Shown here in pieces: positions 25,669 to 33,435 of a stretch of DNA of 64,000 nt. The position numbers and the translations under genes are program-made. Each line of letters starts with the position of its first letter. Position 1 is the first letter of the stretch. The notes beneath the pieces are model-generated. The model was not told where the DNA came from and made no database searches. It saw nothing but the letters and a program-made list of their open reading frames with translations. The stretch comes from GWE2-40-63 sp050179685 (lineage in GTDB: Bacteria > Bacteroidota > Bacteroidia > Bacteroidales > SZUA-534): NCBI GenBank assembly GCA_050179685.1, contig JBFXEW010000004.1, positions 161,905-225,904 on the forward strand, written 5' to 3'.

Positions 25669-26811
25669 TTAAGCTTTTACTGATGCACGTTTTAATCTTC
25701 TCTTAATATTGCCCTGAACAACGTAGTAATCAATTAGCGGAGCAAACACATTCAATAGCAAGATGGCAAGCATCATACCTTCAGGATAAGCCGGATTGAA
25801 TACCCTTATAATAACCGCCATAACACCAATCAGGAATCCGTATATGTATTTTCCCCGGTTGGTTTGAGCAGCGGTAACCGGATCGGTTGCCATAAATACA
25901 GCACCAAAAGCAAAACCACCCATTAATAAATGGTAGTGTGCCGGAATTTCCATAAAAGGATTAACAGCCAGTGCGTTAAATAACAGTCCGGTGAGTAAAC
26001 CACCAATACCTACCGATAGCATAATTTTCCAGCTACCCACGCCGGTATATATTAATATAAAGGCACCAATAAGTATGGCCAAGGTCGATGTTTCTCCAAT
26101 GGAGCCCGGTATAAAACCGTAAAACATGTCGGCAGCACTTGGCAGGTTTTGTGTGTTTCCGGCAGCAGCTTCGGCTAAAGGAGTAGCTCCTGAAAAACCA
26201 TCGGCTTTTTCTGAAATCCATACGGCATCGCCACTCATGTGTGAGGGGTAAGCAAAGAATAAGAATGCACGGGCTGTTAATGCCGGATTAAGAATGTTCA
26301 TTCCTGCACCTCCAAAAGCTTCAACACCTATAATTACAGCAAAAGCTGTAGCTACGGCAACCATCCAAAGCGGAGTTTCAACCGGAAGGATTAAAGGAAT
26401 AAGCATACCGCTTACAAAAAAACCTTCTTTTACTTCGTGTCCGCGCATCTGGGCAATTACAATCTCGATTCCCAAACCAACGGCATACGATACAATTATA
26501 ATTGGCAGTACTTGTAAAAAGCCGTACCAAAAGGCAGTCCAGATATCAACACTCTGACCCAGCGATAAAAAATGCTGGTAGCCTGTGTTCCACATGCCAA
26601 AAAGTAAGGCAGGAACCATGGCAAATACCACAATTATCATCAGGCGCTTTGAGTCTTTATGATCGTGGATGTGAACCCCGCTTTTTGACGTTGTATTGGG
26701 AACAAAAAACAGGGTTTCGATAGCGTCAAAAAATGAACGGAACGGAGCAAGTTTGCCGCCCTTTTCAAAATTTGGCTTCAGTTTATCAAATTGTTTTCTT
26801 AATGATTTCAT
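25669..26811 (-). CDS. nqrB: Na+-translocating NADH:quinone reductase subunit B
   Basis: Main Na+-conducting membrane subunit of 380 residues with about ten helices. GFSGATPLAEAAAG contains the SGAT motif whose Thr takes covalent FMN. Family stretches also include IHDHKDSKRLMIIVVFAMVP near the N terminus and FAFGAVFMATDPVTAAQTN. It also contributes the quinone and riboflavin sites. It is separated from nqrA by 45 bases. Confidence 0.97.
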   Translation of the reverse strand: MKSLRKQFDKLKPNFEKGGKLAPFRSFFDAIETLFFVPNTTSKSGVHIHDHKDSKRLMIIVVFAMVPALLFGMWNTGYQHFLSLGQSVDIWTAFWYGFLQVLPIIIVSYAVGLGIEIVIAQMRGHEVKEGFFVSGMLIPLILPVETPLWMVAVATAFAVIIGVEAFGGAGMNILNPALTARAFLFFAYPSHMSGDAVWISEKADGFSGATPLAEAAAGNTQNLPSAADMFYGFIPGSIGETSTLAILIGAFILIYTGVGSWKIMLSVGIGGLLTGLLFNALAVNPFMEIPAHYHLLMGGFAFGAVFMATDPVTAAQTNRGKYIYGFLIGVMAVIIRVFNPAYPEGMMLAILLLNVFAPLIDYYVVQGNIKRRLKRASVKA

Positions 26812-26856
26812 TCGAAATATATTTTCGTATTTATTACTATTCTTAATTTACAAAGC

Positions 26857-28215
26857 TTAGCTGGTTTCGCGGATCATTAAATCAAATCCTTTGCGTAGGG
26901 TTTGCTGAACCGGGATTTTTGATGTGCAATTGAATTCGCACAAAGCAAAATCCTCTTCGCCTACTTCATAAATGCCTAAAGCTTCCATTTGGTCTATGTC
27001 TTCAACCATAATGGCTTTTAGTAAATAAACGGGTAATATATCCATTGGGAGTACTTTCTCGTATTCGTCGGTGAAGACAAAAGGCCTCTCGCCACCATGC
27101 AGGTTTGCATTCATGCGGTATTCTTTACCAGGCATCAACCATGAGAAGAAGGTGCGTGAAGTACTGAATTTTTTGAATCCGGGTAAAGCCCAGCCAAAAA
27201 ACTCGTAATGGTCGCCCTCGGGAATCACTGTAATTTGGTTGTGGTAGAATCCCAGGTAACCGTCGTTTACAATGCGTGTGCCGTTAAGCACGTTTCCGCT
27301 GATGTAACGCAGGTTTCCTTCTTTACTAACATTACCGTTTACGAACGATTCAATTGAAGTTCCCAAAACGGTTTTGTAGTAACGGGGTTTTTCAACTTCC
27401 GATCCGGTTAAAGCAATGGTTTTGCTGGCATCAAAAATACCTTTGGCAAATAAGCGGCCAATAATCAGCACATCCTGTGGGTTTACATGCCAGGCAACTT
27501 CACCTTTATTTATCGGATCGATGTGGTGCATTTGTATGCCAACGTTTCCTGCCGGATGTGGTCCTGCAATGCTGTTTAGCTCAACGCCCTTAACCGATGA
27601 GTAAATCTTGCTTACCGGGTAAGCTCCGTTTACGGTTAAGTGAATTTTTCCGGTGGTGAGCTTGCTAAGTGCATCGATACCTTTCTGGAAATCGGCTTCC
27701 TGATCGTTCAGTATAAAATCGTAGTCAGGGGCCAAAGGTGAACTGTCGAAGCCTGAAATAAAAATGGCTTTCGGTTGGTCTTGTGGATTGGCAATTACAT
27801 CGAACGGACGTTGCCTGATAAAGGGCCACACACCTGATTCCAGCATGAGGTTAATAACTTGTTCACGCGATAATTCAGCTAAATTACCGGGGTTGAACGA
27901 TACATAGTCCTGATTACCATCAGGCTCAATCACAAACTCCAGAATTTTCCTGCGCTCGCCACGAACCACACGCTTAAGCGTACCGCTTACGGGTGAAGTT
28001 ACTTTTACCTCAGGCTTGTATTTGTTGAAAAATAACACTGAACCGGCTTGAACTTTGTCGCCCTCTTTCAATGCTGCCTTCGGTGTAAACGAGGGAAAAT
28101 CGGTGGGTTTTAATGCAACTAAACTACCGTTTAATTTGCTCTGGATTAAAATCTTTTCGGCCTTTCCCTTTAGTGGGATGTTTAGCCCTTTACGAGTTTT
28201 TATTTTATGTGGCAT
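26857..28215 (-). CDS. nqrA: Na+-translocating NADH:quinone reductase subunit A
   Basis: Peripheral cytoplasmic subunit of 452 residues that helps form the quinone site. It begins IKTRKGLNIPLKGKAE and has VWPFIRQRPFDVIANP, PAGNVGIQMHHIDPINKGEV and GERPFVFTDEYEKVLP, all typical. First gene of the operon; upstream lie a TANNTTTG element and two Fnr/Crp-like palindromes. No nqrM is in the operon. Confidence 0.97.
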   Translation of the reverse strand: MPHKIKTRKGLNIPLKGKAEKILIQSKLNGSLVALKPTDFPSFTPKAALKEGDKVQAGSVLFFNKYKPEVKVTSPVSGTLKRVVRGERRKILEFVIEPDGNQDYVSFNPGNLAELSREQVINLMLESGVWPFIRQRPFDVIANPQDQPKAIFISGFDSSPLAPDYDFILNDQEADFQKGIDALSKLTTGKIHLTVNGAYPVSKIYSSVKGVELNSIAGPHPAGNVGIQMHHIDPINKGEVAWHVNPQDVLIIGRLFAKGIFDASKTIALTGSEVEKPRYYKTVLGTSIESFVNGNVSKEGNLRYISGNVLNGTRIVNDGYLGFYHNQITVIPEGDHYEFFGWALPGFKKFSTSRTFFSWLMPGKEYRMNANLHGGERPFVFTDEYEKVLPMDILPVYLLKAIMVEDIDQMEALGIYEVGEEDFALCEFNCTSKIPVQQTLRKGFDLMIRETS

Positions 28216-28245
28216 ATTGCGGTGATATGTTTAATAAAATTCAGA

Positions 28246-28253
28246 CAAAGATA
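28246..28253 (-). promoter_or_regulatory. Probable -7 element of the nqr operon promoter
   Basis: On the minus strand this is TATCTTTG, a perfect TANNTTTG, 31 bases before the nqrA start. No clear -33 TTTG is present at the usual distance, as is often seen where an activator substitutes for it. An imperfect Fnr/Crp-like palindrome is centred roughly 45 bases upstream of the expected start site. Confidence 0.5.
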
Positions 28254-28279
28254 ACCAAAAATGTACACTATGAAATAAT

Positions 28280-28293
28280 TTGACCTGGGTCAG
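28280..28293. promoter_or_regulatory. Imperfect Crp/Fnr-like palindrome
   Basis: TTGACCTGGGTCAG is a near-palindrome with half sites TGACC/GGTCA. It resembles the Crp/Fnr box layout TTGAT-N4-ATCAA with substitutions. Its position relative to the nqrA -7 element fits a class II activator site. Confidence 0.4.
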
Positions 28294-28329
28294 AATCAGG
28301 TTTTTGAATTGGTAAAAGTCATATTTTTA

Positions 28330-28343
28330 TTGATCTAAATCAA
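28330..28343. promoter_or_regulatory. Perfect FNR-consensus box
   Basis: TTGATCTAAATCAA is an exact match to TTGAT-N4-ATCAA, the consensus for Fnr-type oxygen-responsive regulators. It lies in the 397-base region between nqrA and the T9SS Plug gene. The remainder of this region (28344-28612) is A/T-rich and I see nothing else certain in it. Confidence 0.55.
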
Positions 28344-28612
28344 TTATAGTAAAAATGTAAGTGTGCTGCTTATCTGCCTAAAATAGCTAAAATGCTAACT
28401 ATGTGAATATTTAACGTCAGATTGCCGGCAATTAATTTATTGACATAAATAATTTGGATTCGGAAACTTACTTTTTTTGATGTTGTAAAAAATATTTTGC
28501 AACAGATTTTACTTTGTTTGCTTCTTGTTTTTGCTGTCTTTTTCGATGAATGTGTAAGCTTACTTTTAATTATTGTATTTATTAATATATATTGCTGAAA
28601 AAATAGTAAAGA

Positions 28613-29911
28613 ATGAACGCATTGAAAAATTTTGGAATTCTGCTATTAGTCTCGGTATTTTGTTTTTTTACTTTGAGTCAGGGTTTGGCACAAGCTGCTC
28701 AAAACAAGACGGTTTATTCCAATACAACAATTAAACCCTCAATAAAAACTTCGCGGGTGTTTGTAAAAGGAAACGAACAATCGTATCCGGCAATTGAACT
28801 GAATGGCGATGGACTTTTGCATTTCTCTTTCGATGATTTGAGTGCTGAAGCTGCCGATTATTCGTACCAAATTATTCATTGCAATGCCGATTGGACAGTT
28901 TCTGAGTTATTTTCCGACGAGTTTATGGATGGGTTTAACGAGAACGCCATTTACGATTATGATTATTCGGTAAACACAAAAGTTTCTTATGTTCATTATC
29001 GGGTCGATTTGCCTAACAACGAAGTGCAGTTTAAGGTTTCGGGAAATTATATTTTCCGGGTGATTGAATCAGATAAACCGGAACAAACAGTTCTTATGCT
29101 TCGTTTTTCGGTTTACGAACCTTTGGTGTCGGTTCAGGCTGAGGTTGAGCGACCGGTTGCAGCCGATATGCGTAATAATAGTCAGGAAGTGCGACTCAGT
29201 ATTACCCATCATCAATTGGTTATAAACGATCCGTTTAACGAGGTGAAAGTAGTTATCTCGCAGAATAACCGTCCCGACAGGACAAGTTCCGATTTGAAAC
29301 CGGCTTTTGTTCGTGACAACGAGTTGGTTTATGGATTTTCGGGACAACCGGTTTTTAGCGGAGGGAATGAGTTTTATATTATTAATTTTTCTGACATCCA
29401 TCGGGGTGGACTTAATATAAACCAGCTTGAATATGTCGATTCCATGTATCATGTGCAGGTTAAACTGCACGAACGACGCAGTTATAAACACTATTTCTGG
29501 GAAGAAGATATGAATGGTAAATACCTTATCAACCTTAATTCCGGTTTAGATTCATGGAAATCGGCCGATTATGCCTGGGTACATTTTGATTTGCTAATGC
29601 CCGAACCTATGCTGAGTGGAAAATTATATGTTTACGGTAGTTTTAATCAATGGCTCTTACTTCCCGAAAATGAGCTGACTTACAATTTTAATACAAAAAC
29701 CTATCAGACAAAGATGCTTTTAAAACAGGGCTATTATAATTATGTATTTGTTTATTCCGATACCTATTCAAAAACTATCGATGAATCGTTGTTGGAAGGT
29801 TCGCACTATGAAACCGAAAACGATTATTTGATTTGGGTTTACCATCGCGATTTTAGCCTTAATTACGATCGCCTGGTGGGTTATCAGGTAATTAATTCTA
29901 AATATAACTAA
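28613..29911 (+). CDS. Type IX secretion system Plug protein (DUF5103)
   Basis: Exported protein of 432 residues with a signal peptide ending near residue 27. It has the DUF5103 hallmarks: YSYQIIHCNADWTVSELFSDEFMDGFNEN (given here by its core IIHCNADW), DYDYSVNT near residue 120, an early VFVKGNEQSYPAIELNGDGL region, and RSYKHYFWEEDMNGKY late. In the T9SS structure Plug closes the periplasmic side of the SprA translocon when it is not carrying cargo. It is divergent from nqrA and convergent with the HD gene. It fits with the T9SS cargo proteins in this window. Confidence 0.88.
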   Translation: MNALKNFGILLLVSVFCFFTLSQGLAQAAQNKTVYSNTTIKPSIKTSRVFVKGNEQSYPAIELNGDGLLHFSFDDLSAEAADYSYQIIHCNADWTVSELFSDEFMDGFNENAIYDYDYSVNTKVSYVHYRVDLPNNEVQFKVSGNYIFRVIESDKPEQTVLMLRFSVYEPLVSVQAEVERPVAADMRNNSQEVRLSITHHQLVINDPFNEVKVVISQNNRPDRTSSDLKPAFVRDNELVYGFSGQPVFSGGNEFYIINFSDIHRGGLNINQLEYVDSMYHVQVKLHERRSYKHYFWEEDMNGKYLINLNSGLDSWKSADYAWVHFDLLMPEPMLSGKLYVYGSFNQWLLLPENELTYNFNTKTYQTKMLLKQGYYNYVFVYSDTYSKTIDESLLEGSHYETENDYLIWVYHRDFSLNYDRLVGYQVINSKYN

Positions 29912-29914
29912 GTT

Positions 29915-30493
29915 TTATTCGTGAGCCAGTTGCCCGTCGAGTTCCAATTGATCGGCAATTTTTGCCATGCCCTGAATGGTGAGGGTAATAATTTCGGTTA
30001 AATCCATTTCCATCATTTGGGCGCCTTTTTCAATAATAGAACGATCGATTTTTGCAGCAAAGCGTTTATCGTTCCATTTCTTTTTCACCGATTTGGCAGT
30101 CATATCCAAAATACTTTTCGATGGACGAACCAGTGCCGAAGTGGTAACCAGTCCGGTTAATTCATCGATGGTGTAAAGCGTTCTTTCAAGCAGCGTTTCG
30201 GGTTTTATATCGGTACACGATTCCCAGGCGTGACTTAAAACCGCTCTGATATGCGATTCCGGCCACTTGTTTTCGCGCAGAATTTTTTCTGTCATTTGGC
30301 AGTGTTGCTCGGGATATTTTTCGTAATCCAGGTCGTGAATTAAACCAATAATTCCCCAAAGCTCTTCATCTTCGCCAAAATGTCGGGCAAAATGACGCAT
30401 GGTAGCTTCAACGGCCAGCGCGTGTTTTATTAAGCCGGGAGTTTGATTGTAGCTTTGCAATAGCTCAAAAGCCTGTTGACGATTTGGTTCCAT
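29915..30493 (-). CDS. HD domain hydrolase
   Basis: A 192-residue cytoplasmic protein with an HD-type metal site: H in IKHALAVEATMRHFA, HD in IGLIHDLDYEKYP, H in RAVLSHAWESC, and D in LYTIDELTGLV. Such proteins hydrolyse phosphoesters, often nucleotides; the substrate is unknown. It is 3 bases from the convergent Plug gene and lies upstream-side of the TlpA-like gene but with a 71-base gap. Bacteroidota annotations often leave it as HDIG-type. Confidence 0.82.
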   Translation of the reverse strand: MEPNRQQAFELLQSYNQTPGLIKHALAVEATMRHFARHFGEDEELWGIIGLIHDLDYEKYPEQHCQMTEKILRENKWPESHIRAVLSHAWESCTDIKPETLLERTLYTIDELTGLVTTSALVRPSKSILDMTAKSVKKKWNDKRFAAKIDRSIIEKGAQMMEMDLTEIITLTIQGMAKIADQLELDGQLAHE

Positions 30494-30564
30494 AAGTACC
30501 GTTTGTATGAAATGAAAATACCCATGGAAATAGTAATGCCTACTTCCATAGGTATTTTGCGTTT

Positions 30565-31653
30565 TTATTTTTTAAGTAATGATCCTAAAAGCTCATCCAA
30601 TTCGTTCGGATGAACACCGCGTTTAACAATGTTTCCCTCGGGATCGATAAGAATGGCGTGAGGAATGCTGTTTACGCCATAGAGTTTTCCCACCGGATTG
30701 GTCCATCCACCAAGGTCTGAAACCTGCGACCAGTGCAGTTTATCGTCTTCAATAGCCTGAAGCCATTTTTCGCGATCTTTATCCATCGACACGCCCAAAA
30801 TGGTGAATCCTTTGCTTTTGTATTTGTTGTGCATGGCAACAACGGTTGGGTTAGCCCTGCGGCAAGGACCACACCATGAAGCCCAGAAATCGATAAGTAA
30901 ATAGTTTCCTTTAAAATCGCTCAAGTTTACCGGTTCTCCTTCGGGATTGTTTTGTGTAAATTCAGGAGCGGGTTTTCCGGGTTGCAGGGTGCGCAGGGTT
31001 TCTAACCGTTCGTGTAACTCTGCGGTGTATTTGTATTGAATCAGTTCGGGCGAAATTACATTGAGCAATTCTTCCAGTTCATCCATCTCGAGGTAGTAAA
31101 CCAGCTCACGACGGATAATGTAAGGAGCCAAAACAGAAGCACCAGTGGCACTTATCCATTCTTTTACCCGCTGGTTTTTTGCGGCATCAATAGAGTCGTA
31201 TTGTTGTTCGAGTTCTGCTTTAATGGTGGCGTCGGTTTCGGTTTTAAACAATTGATACACTTCGCCCAGCTGGTTTTCGAAAGGCTCTTTAATTTTCTGG
31301 TAGGCCAACCATTGGTTTTGGGTTTCTGAACCCGTAATTATTGCCTTATCCAGGCTGTCGATATGTGCTGTAATCTTAATTTTTGAGTTTTCGACAAACA
31401 GATTGATGTAGTTGCGTTCCTGACCCAACTGAATAATGTAATTGTCGGGGAAATCGACTGAGCCGGTAAAACGGAATTCACCTTTGGTAAATGTCGATGA
31501 GTCGAGTACTTGCATACTTCCGTTTTCATACACTTGCAGGTATACTTTGTTGGGTGTTTTACCCGCAATTTTTCCGTGGATTTGAAACTCGTTTGTTTTT
31601 GGTGCACTGCACGAAACCAGCGCAATAAGCAGTAAGGGGATTAATTTGTTCAT
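30565..31653 (-). CDS. TlpA-like thioredoxin lipoprotein with DUF4369 domain
   Basis: A 362-residue lipoprotein (lipobox ALVSC near residue 15). The N-terminal ~110 residues match DUF4369 (FQIHGKIAGKTPNKVYLQVY). A linker of ~110 residues follows, then a TlpA/ResA thioredoxin domain with DFWASWCGPCRRANP (redox Cys-x-x-Cys) and cis-Pro region NSIPHAILIDPEGNIV. It probably reduces disulphides or methionines in the periplasm. It starts 18 bases after the Mog-like gene, so it may be the last gene of that transcript, though no functional link is known. Confidence 0.88.
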   Translation of the reverse strand: MNKLIPLLLIALVSCSAPKTNEFQIHGKIAGKTPNKVYLQVYENGSMQVLDSSTFTKGEFRFTGSVDFPDNYIIQLGQERNYINLFVENSKIKITAHIDSLDKAIITGSETQNQWLAYQKIKEPFENQLGEVYQLFKTETDATIKAELEQQYDSIDAAKNQRVKEWISATGASVLAPYIIRRELVYYLEMDELEELLNVISPELIQYKYTAELHERLETLRTLQPGKPAPEFTQNNPEGEPVNLSDFKGNYLLIDFWASWCGPCRRANPTVVAMHNKYKSKGFTILGVSMDKDREKWLQAIEDDKLHWSQVSDLGGWTNPVGKLYGVNSIPHAILIDPEGNIVKRGVHPNELDELLGSLLKK

Positions 31654-31671
31654 TTAGGTTTAGTTTAAGAA

Positions 31672-32511
31672 TTAATGTACATCGAATCCATGAATCATGT
31701 AAAATAAATGATCCAGGGTTTTAAAAATTTCTGATAAATATTCTTCGCAGGCTTTTGGACTTCCCGGCAAGGTATAAAACAGGGTTTGATTCATGGTTCC
31801 TGCTATGCTTCGGCTTAACAAAGCATTGGGTTTTTCGGCTCCGTATTTTAAACGAATCATATCCATAATGCCGGGAATCTCTTTATCCATGTGCATCCGG
31901 ACGGTTTCCACCGTAATGTCGCGTTTGCCGATGCCTGTTCCTCCGGTAGTGATTAGCAAATCGGTTTTACCAATTTTACATTCTTCCAGAATTAGTCCCA
32001 GTTCGTCGGCATTGTCGGGGATTATGGTGTGTTTGATGGCGACTTTTTTATTGGCTTTATCAAAAAAGCGGTTTAGTTCTTCTACAATCAGCGGTCCGCT
32101 TTTATCTTCGTAAATTCCGCGGTGAGCACGGTCGCTTAGGGTAACCACCCGTGCTGTGAATAATTTGGGCAGATGAATTAAATCCTGGCCGATATAAAAA
32201 GTCTGATAATCTTCGGGCAGACAAAGTACTCCGGTGATACCATTAAATGCTAAAGTTTTTACCACCTGTAAATTACTCTCGGCTCCGGTAATGGCATCGA
32301 AGGGATTGAACGGTTCTTTATCGAAGGCGTCGAGAACCAGGATGGTTCCTACAGCAGTTTCGCCTGTAAATGATTTTAACACATCGGGTTCGGGTAGTAA
32401 ATCTTCAAAAATCAATACTTGTTTCGACACTTTATGGGGCGAGGTAGAAACGTCATCAACCTCGACATGTTGCTTGTGGCTTGTAATCCGGTAAATGGTG
32501 TTTACTTTCAC
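31672..32511 (-). CDS. Mog/MoaB-type molybdopterin-binding protein with unusual N-terminal domain
   Basis: A 279-residue protein. From about residue 115 it is a MoaB/Mog domain: ARVVTLSDRAHRGIYEDKSG, then LLITTGGTGIGKRDIT, and TLPGSPKACEEYL. These enzymes adenylylate molybdopterin before metal insertion by MoeA. The first ~110 residues (from VNTIYRITSHKQHVEVDD) match no domain I can recognise. In some Bacteroidota Mog is fused to a MOSC domain; here MOSC is a separate gene 23 bases upstream, so an altered or split fusion is possible. It groups with moaA, moaC and moeA. Confidence 0.85.
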   Translation of the reverse strand: MKVNTIYRITSHKQHVEVDDVSTSPHKVSKQVLIFEDLLPEPDVLKSFTGETAVGTILVLDAFDKEPFNPFDAITGAESNLQVVKTLAFNGITGVLCLPEDYQTFYIGQDLIHLPKLFTARVVTLSDRAHRGIYEDKSGPLIVEELNRFFDKANKKVAIKHTIIPDNADELGLILEECKIGKTDLLITTGGTGIGKRDITVETVRMHMDKEIPGIMDMIRLKYGAEKPNALLSRSIAGTMNQTLFYTLPGSPKACEEYLSEIFKTLDHLFYMIHGFDVH

Positions 32512-32534
32512 TGCGGTAGGCTTTTAAGTTGATA

Positions 32535-32984
32535 TTATGAGCTTTTTATGTATTGAATACGGTCGCCGGGTTTAATGGAACCGCCTTTTATTACCTTGCA
32601 AAAGATGCCTTCCTTGGGCATTACGCATTTGCCAACAGCCTGAAAAATCTGGCAATCGTCGCCATGACATATTTTGCCAATTTGCGTAACTTCCAGTTCG
32701 GTTTCGCCAATTATAAATTTGTCGCCCGGGGTAGTTTTATAAAGCACAATTCCGCGGGTGGTAATGTTCTCGGCAAATTCGCCAAATTCAATGGGGCGTC
32801 CCAGTTTGGGTTCAAAATTACGGATGCTTTCCTCGGCCAGCAAGCTCACCTGCCGATGCCAATCGCCGGCATGGGCATCGTGGGCAACGCCTTTTTCGTT
32901 CAGGTCGATGCTCGGACGGGGAGTTTTTATGGTACCTTTTTTCTCTGAAATATTTACTGAAACAACTTCTATGTGATCAGACAT
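32535..32984 (-). CDS. MOSC domain protein
   Basis: A 149-residue MOSC (molybdenum cofactor sulphurase C-terminal) protein. It has DWHRQVSLLAEESIRNFE, GEFAENITTRGI and LYKTTPGDKFIIGETELEVTQIGKICHGDDC (seen as the run LEVTQIGKICHGDDC with the conserved Cys). Small MOSC proteins bind or carry molybdenum cofactor sulphur; the substrate is unproven. It sits between the SiaC-like and Mog-like genes with short gaps, part of the molybdenum cofactor group. Confidence 0.88.
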   Translation of the reverse strand: MSDHIEVVSVNISEKKGTIKTPRPSIDLNEKGVAHDAHAGDWHRQVSLLAEESIRNFEPKLGRPIEFGEFAENITTRGIVLYKTTPGDKFIIGETELEVTQIGKICHGDDCQIFQAVGKCVMPKEGIFCKVIKGGSIKPGDRIQYIKSS

Positions 32985-32997
32985 AACTTATAGTAAA

Positions 32998-33372
32998 TTA
33001 ATAGTTGATAAAATTGAATGGGAACCGAACCATTTTTGAAAAACCCAAACCGGCTTCGTACATATCCTCGTCTTCGTTGGGGAAGTACCAGTTGATTATC
33101 AGCGATTTTTCTTTTTTAGCCAGTTCCTTAAAAAGTATCATCAAATCGAGTAACGATTTGGTTGATGAGGTATTAAAGTAAGTCATTTTAAAGTTTACAA
33201 TCGTCTCCTGATTGGGTTCTTTCAAATAGTTTTCTATCCAGACAAAAACGGGTTCGAAAAATTTATGGGTGTTTTCAGGGATTGAAGTTCCTGTAAACCA
33301 GAAATGTTTTTGTGCCGCATCGAGTATTACTCCGGGAGTGTCCTGTGTTTTGTCGAGAATAAGAGGTAACAT
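32998..33372 (-). CDS. SiaC family regulatory phosphoprotein (DUF1987), second copy
   Basis: A 124-residue protein of the same family and length as the one at 1742-2116. It contains DTPGVILDAAQKHFWFTGTS (TGTSIPENTHKFFEP follows) and the phospho-threonine motif MTYFNTSSTKSLLDL. The C-terminal YEAGLGFSKMVRFPFNFI matches the family end. It is 13 bases upstream of the MOSC gene and 63 downstream of the transporter. Its partners SiaA/SiaB are not visible. Being inside a molybdenum cofactor cluster is unusual for this family and may be coincidence. Confidence 0.83.
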   Translation of the reverse strand: MLPLILDKTQDTPGVILDAAQKHFWFTGTSIPENTHKFFEPVFVWIENYLKEPNQETIVNFKMTYFNTSSTKSLLDLMILFKELAKKEKSLIINWYFPNEDEDMYEAGLGFSKMVRFPFNFINY

Positions 33373-33435
33373 ACTTGTATTATTTAAGACCTTAAATATA
33401 TCAAAAAAGTTTTTGCCGGCTTACTATATTAACAG

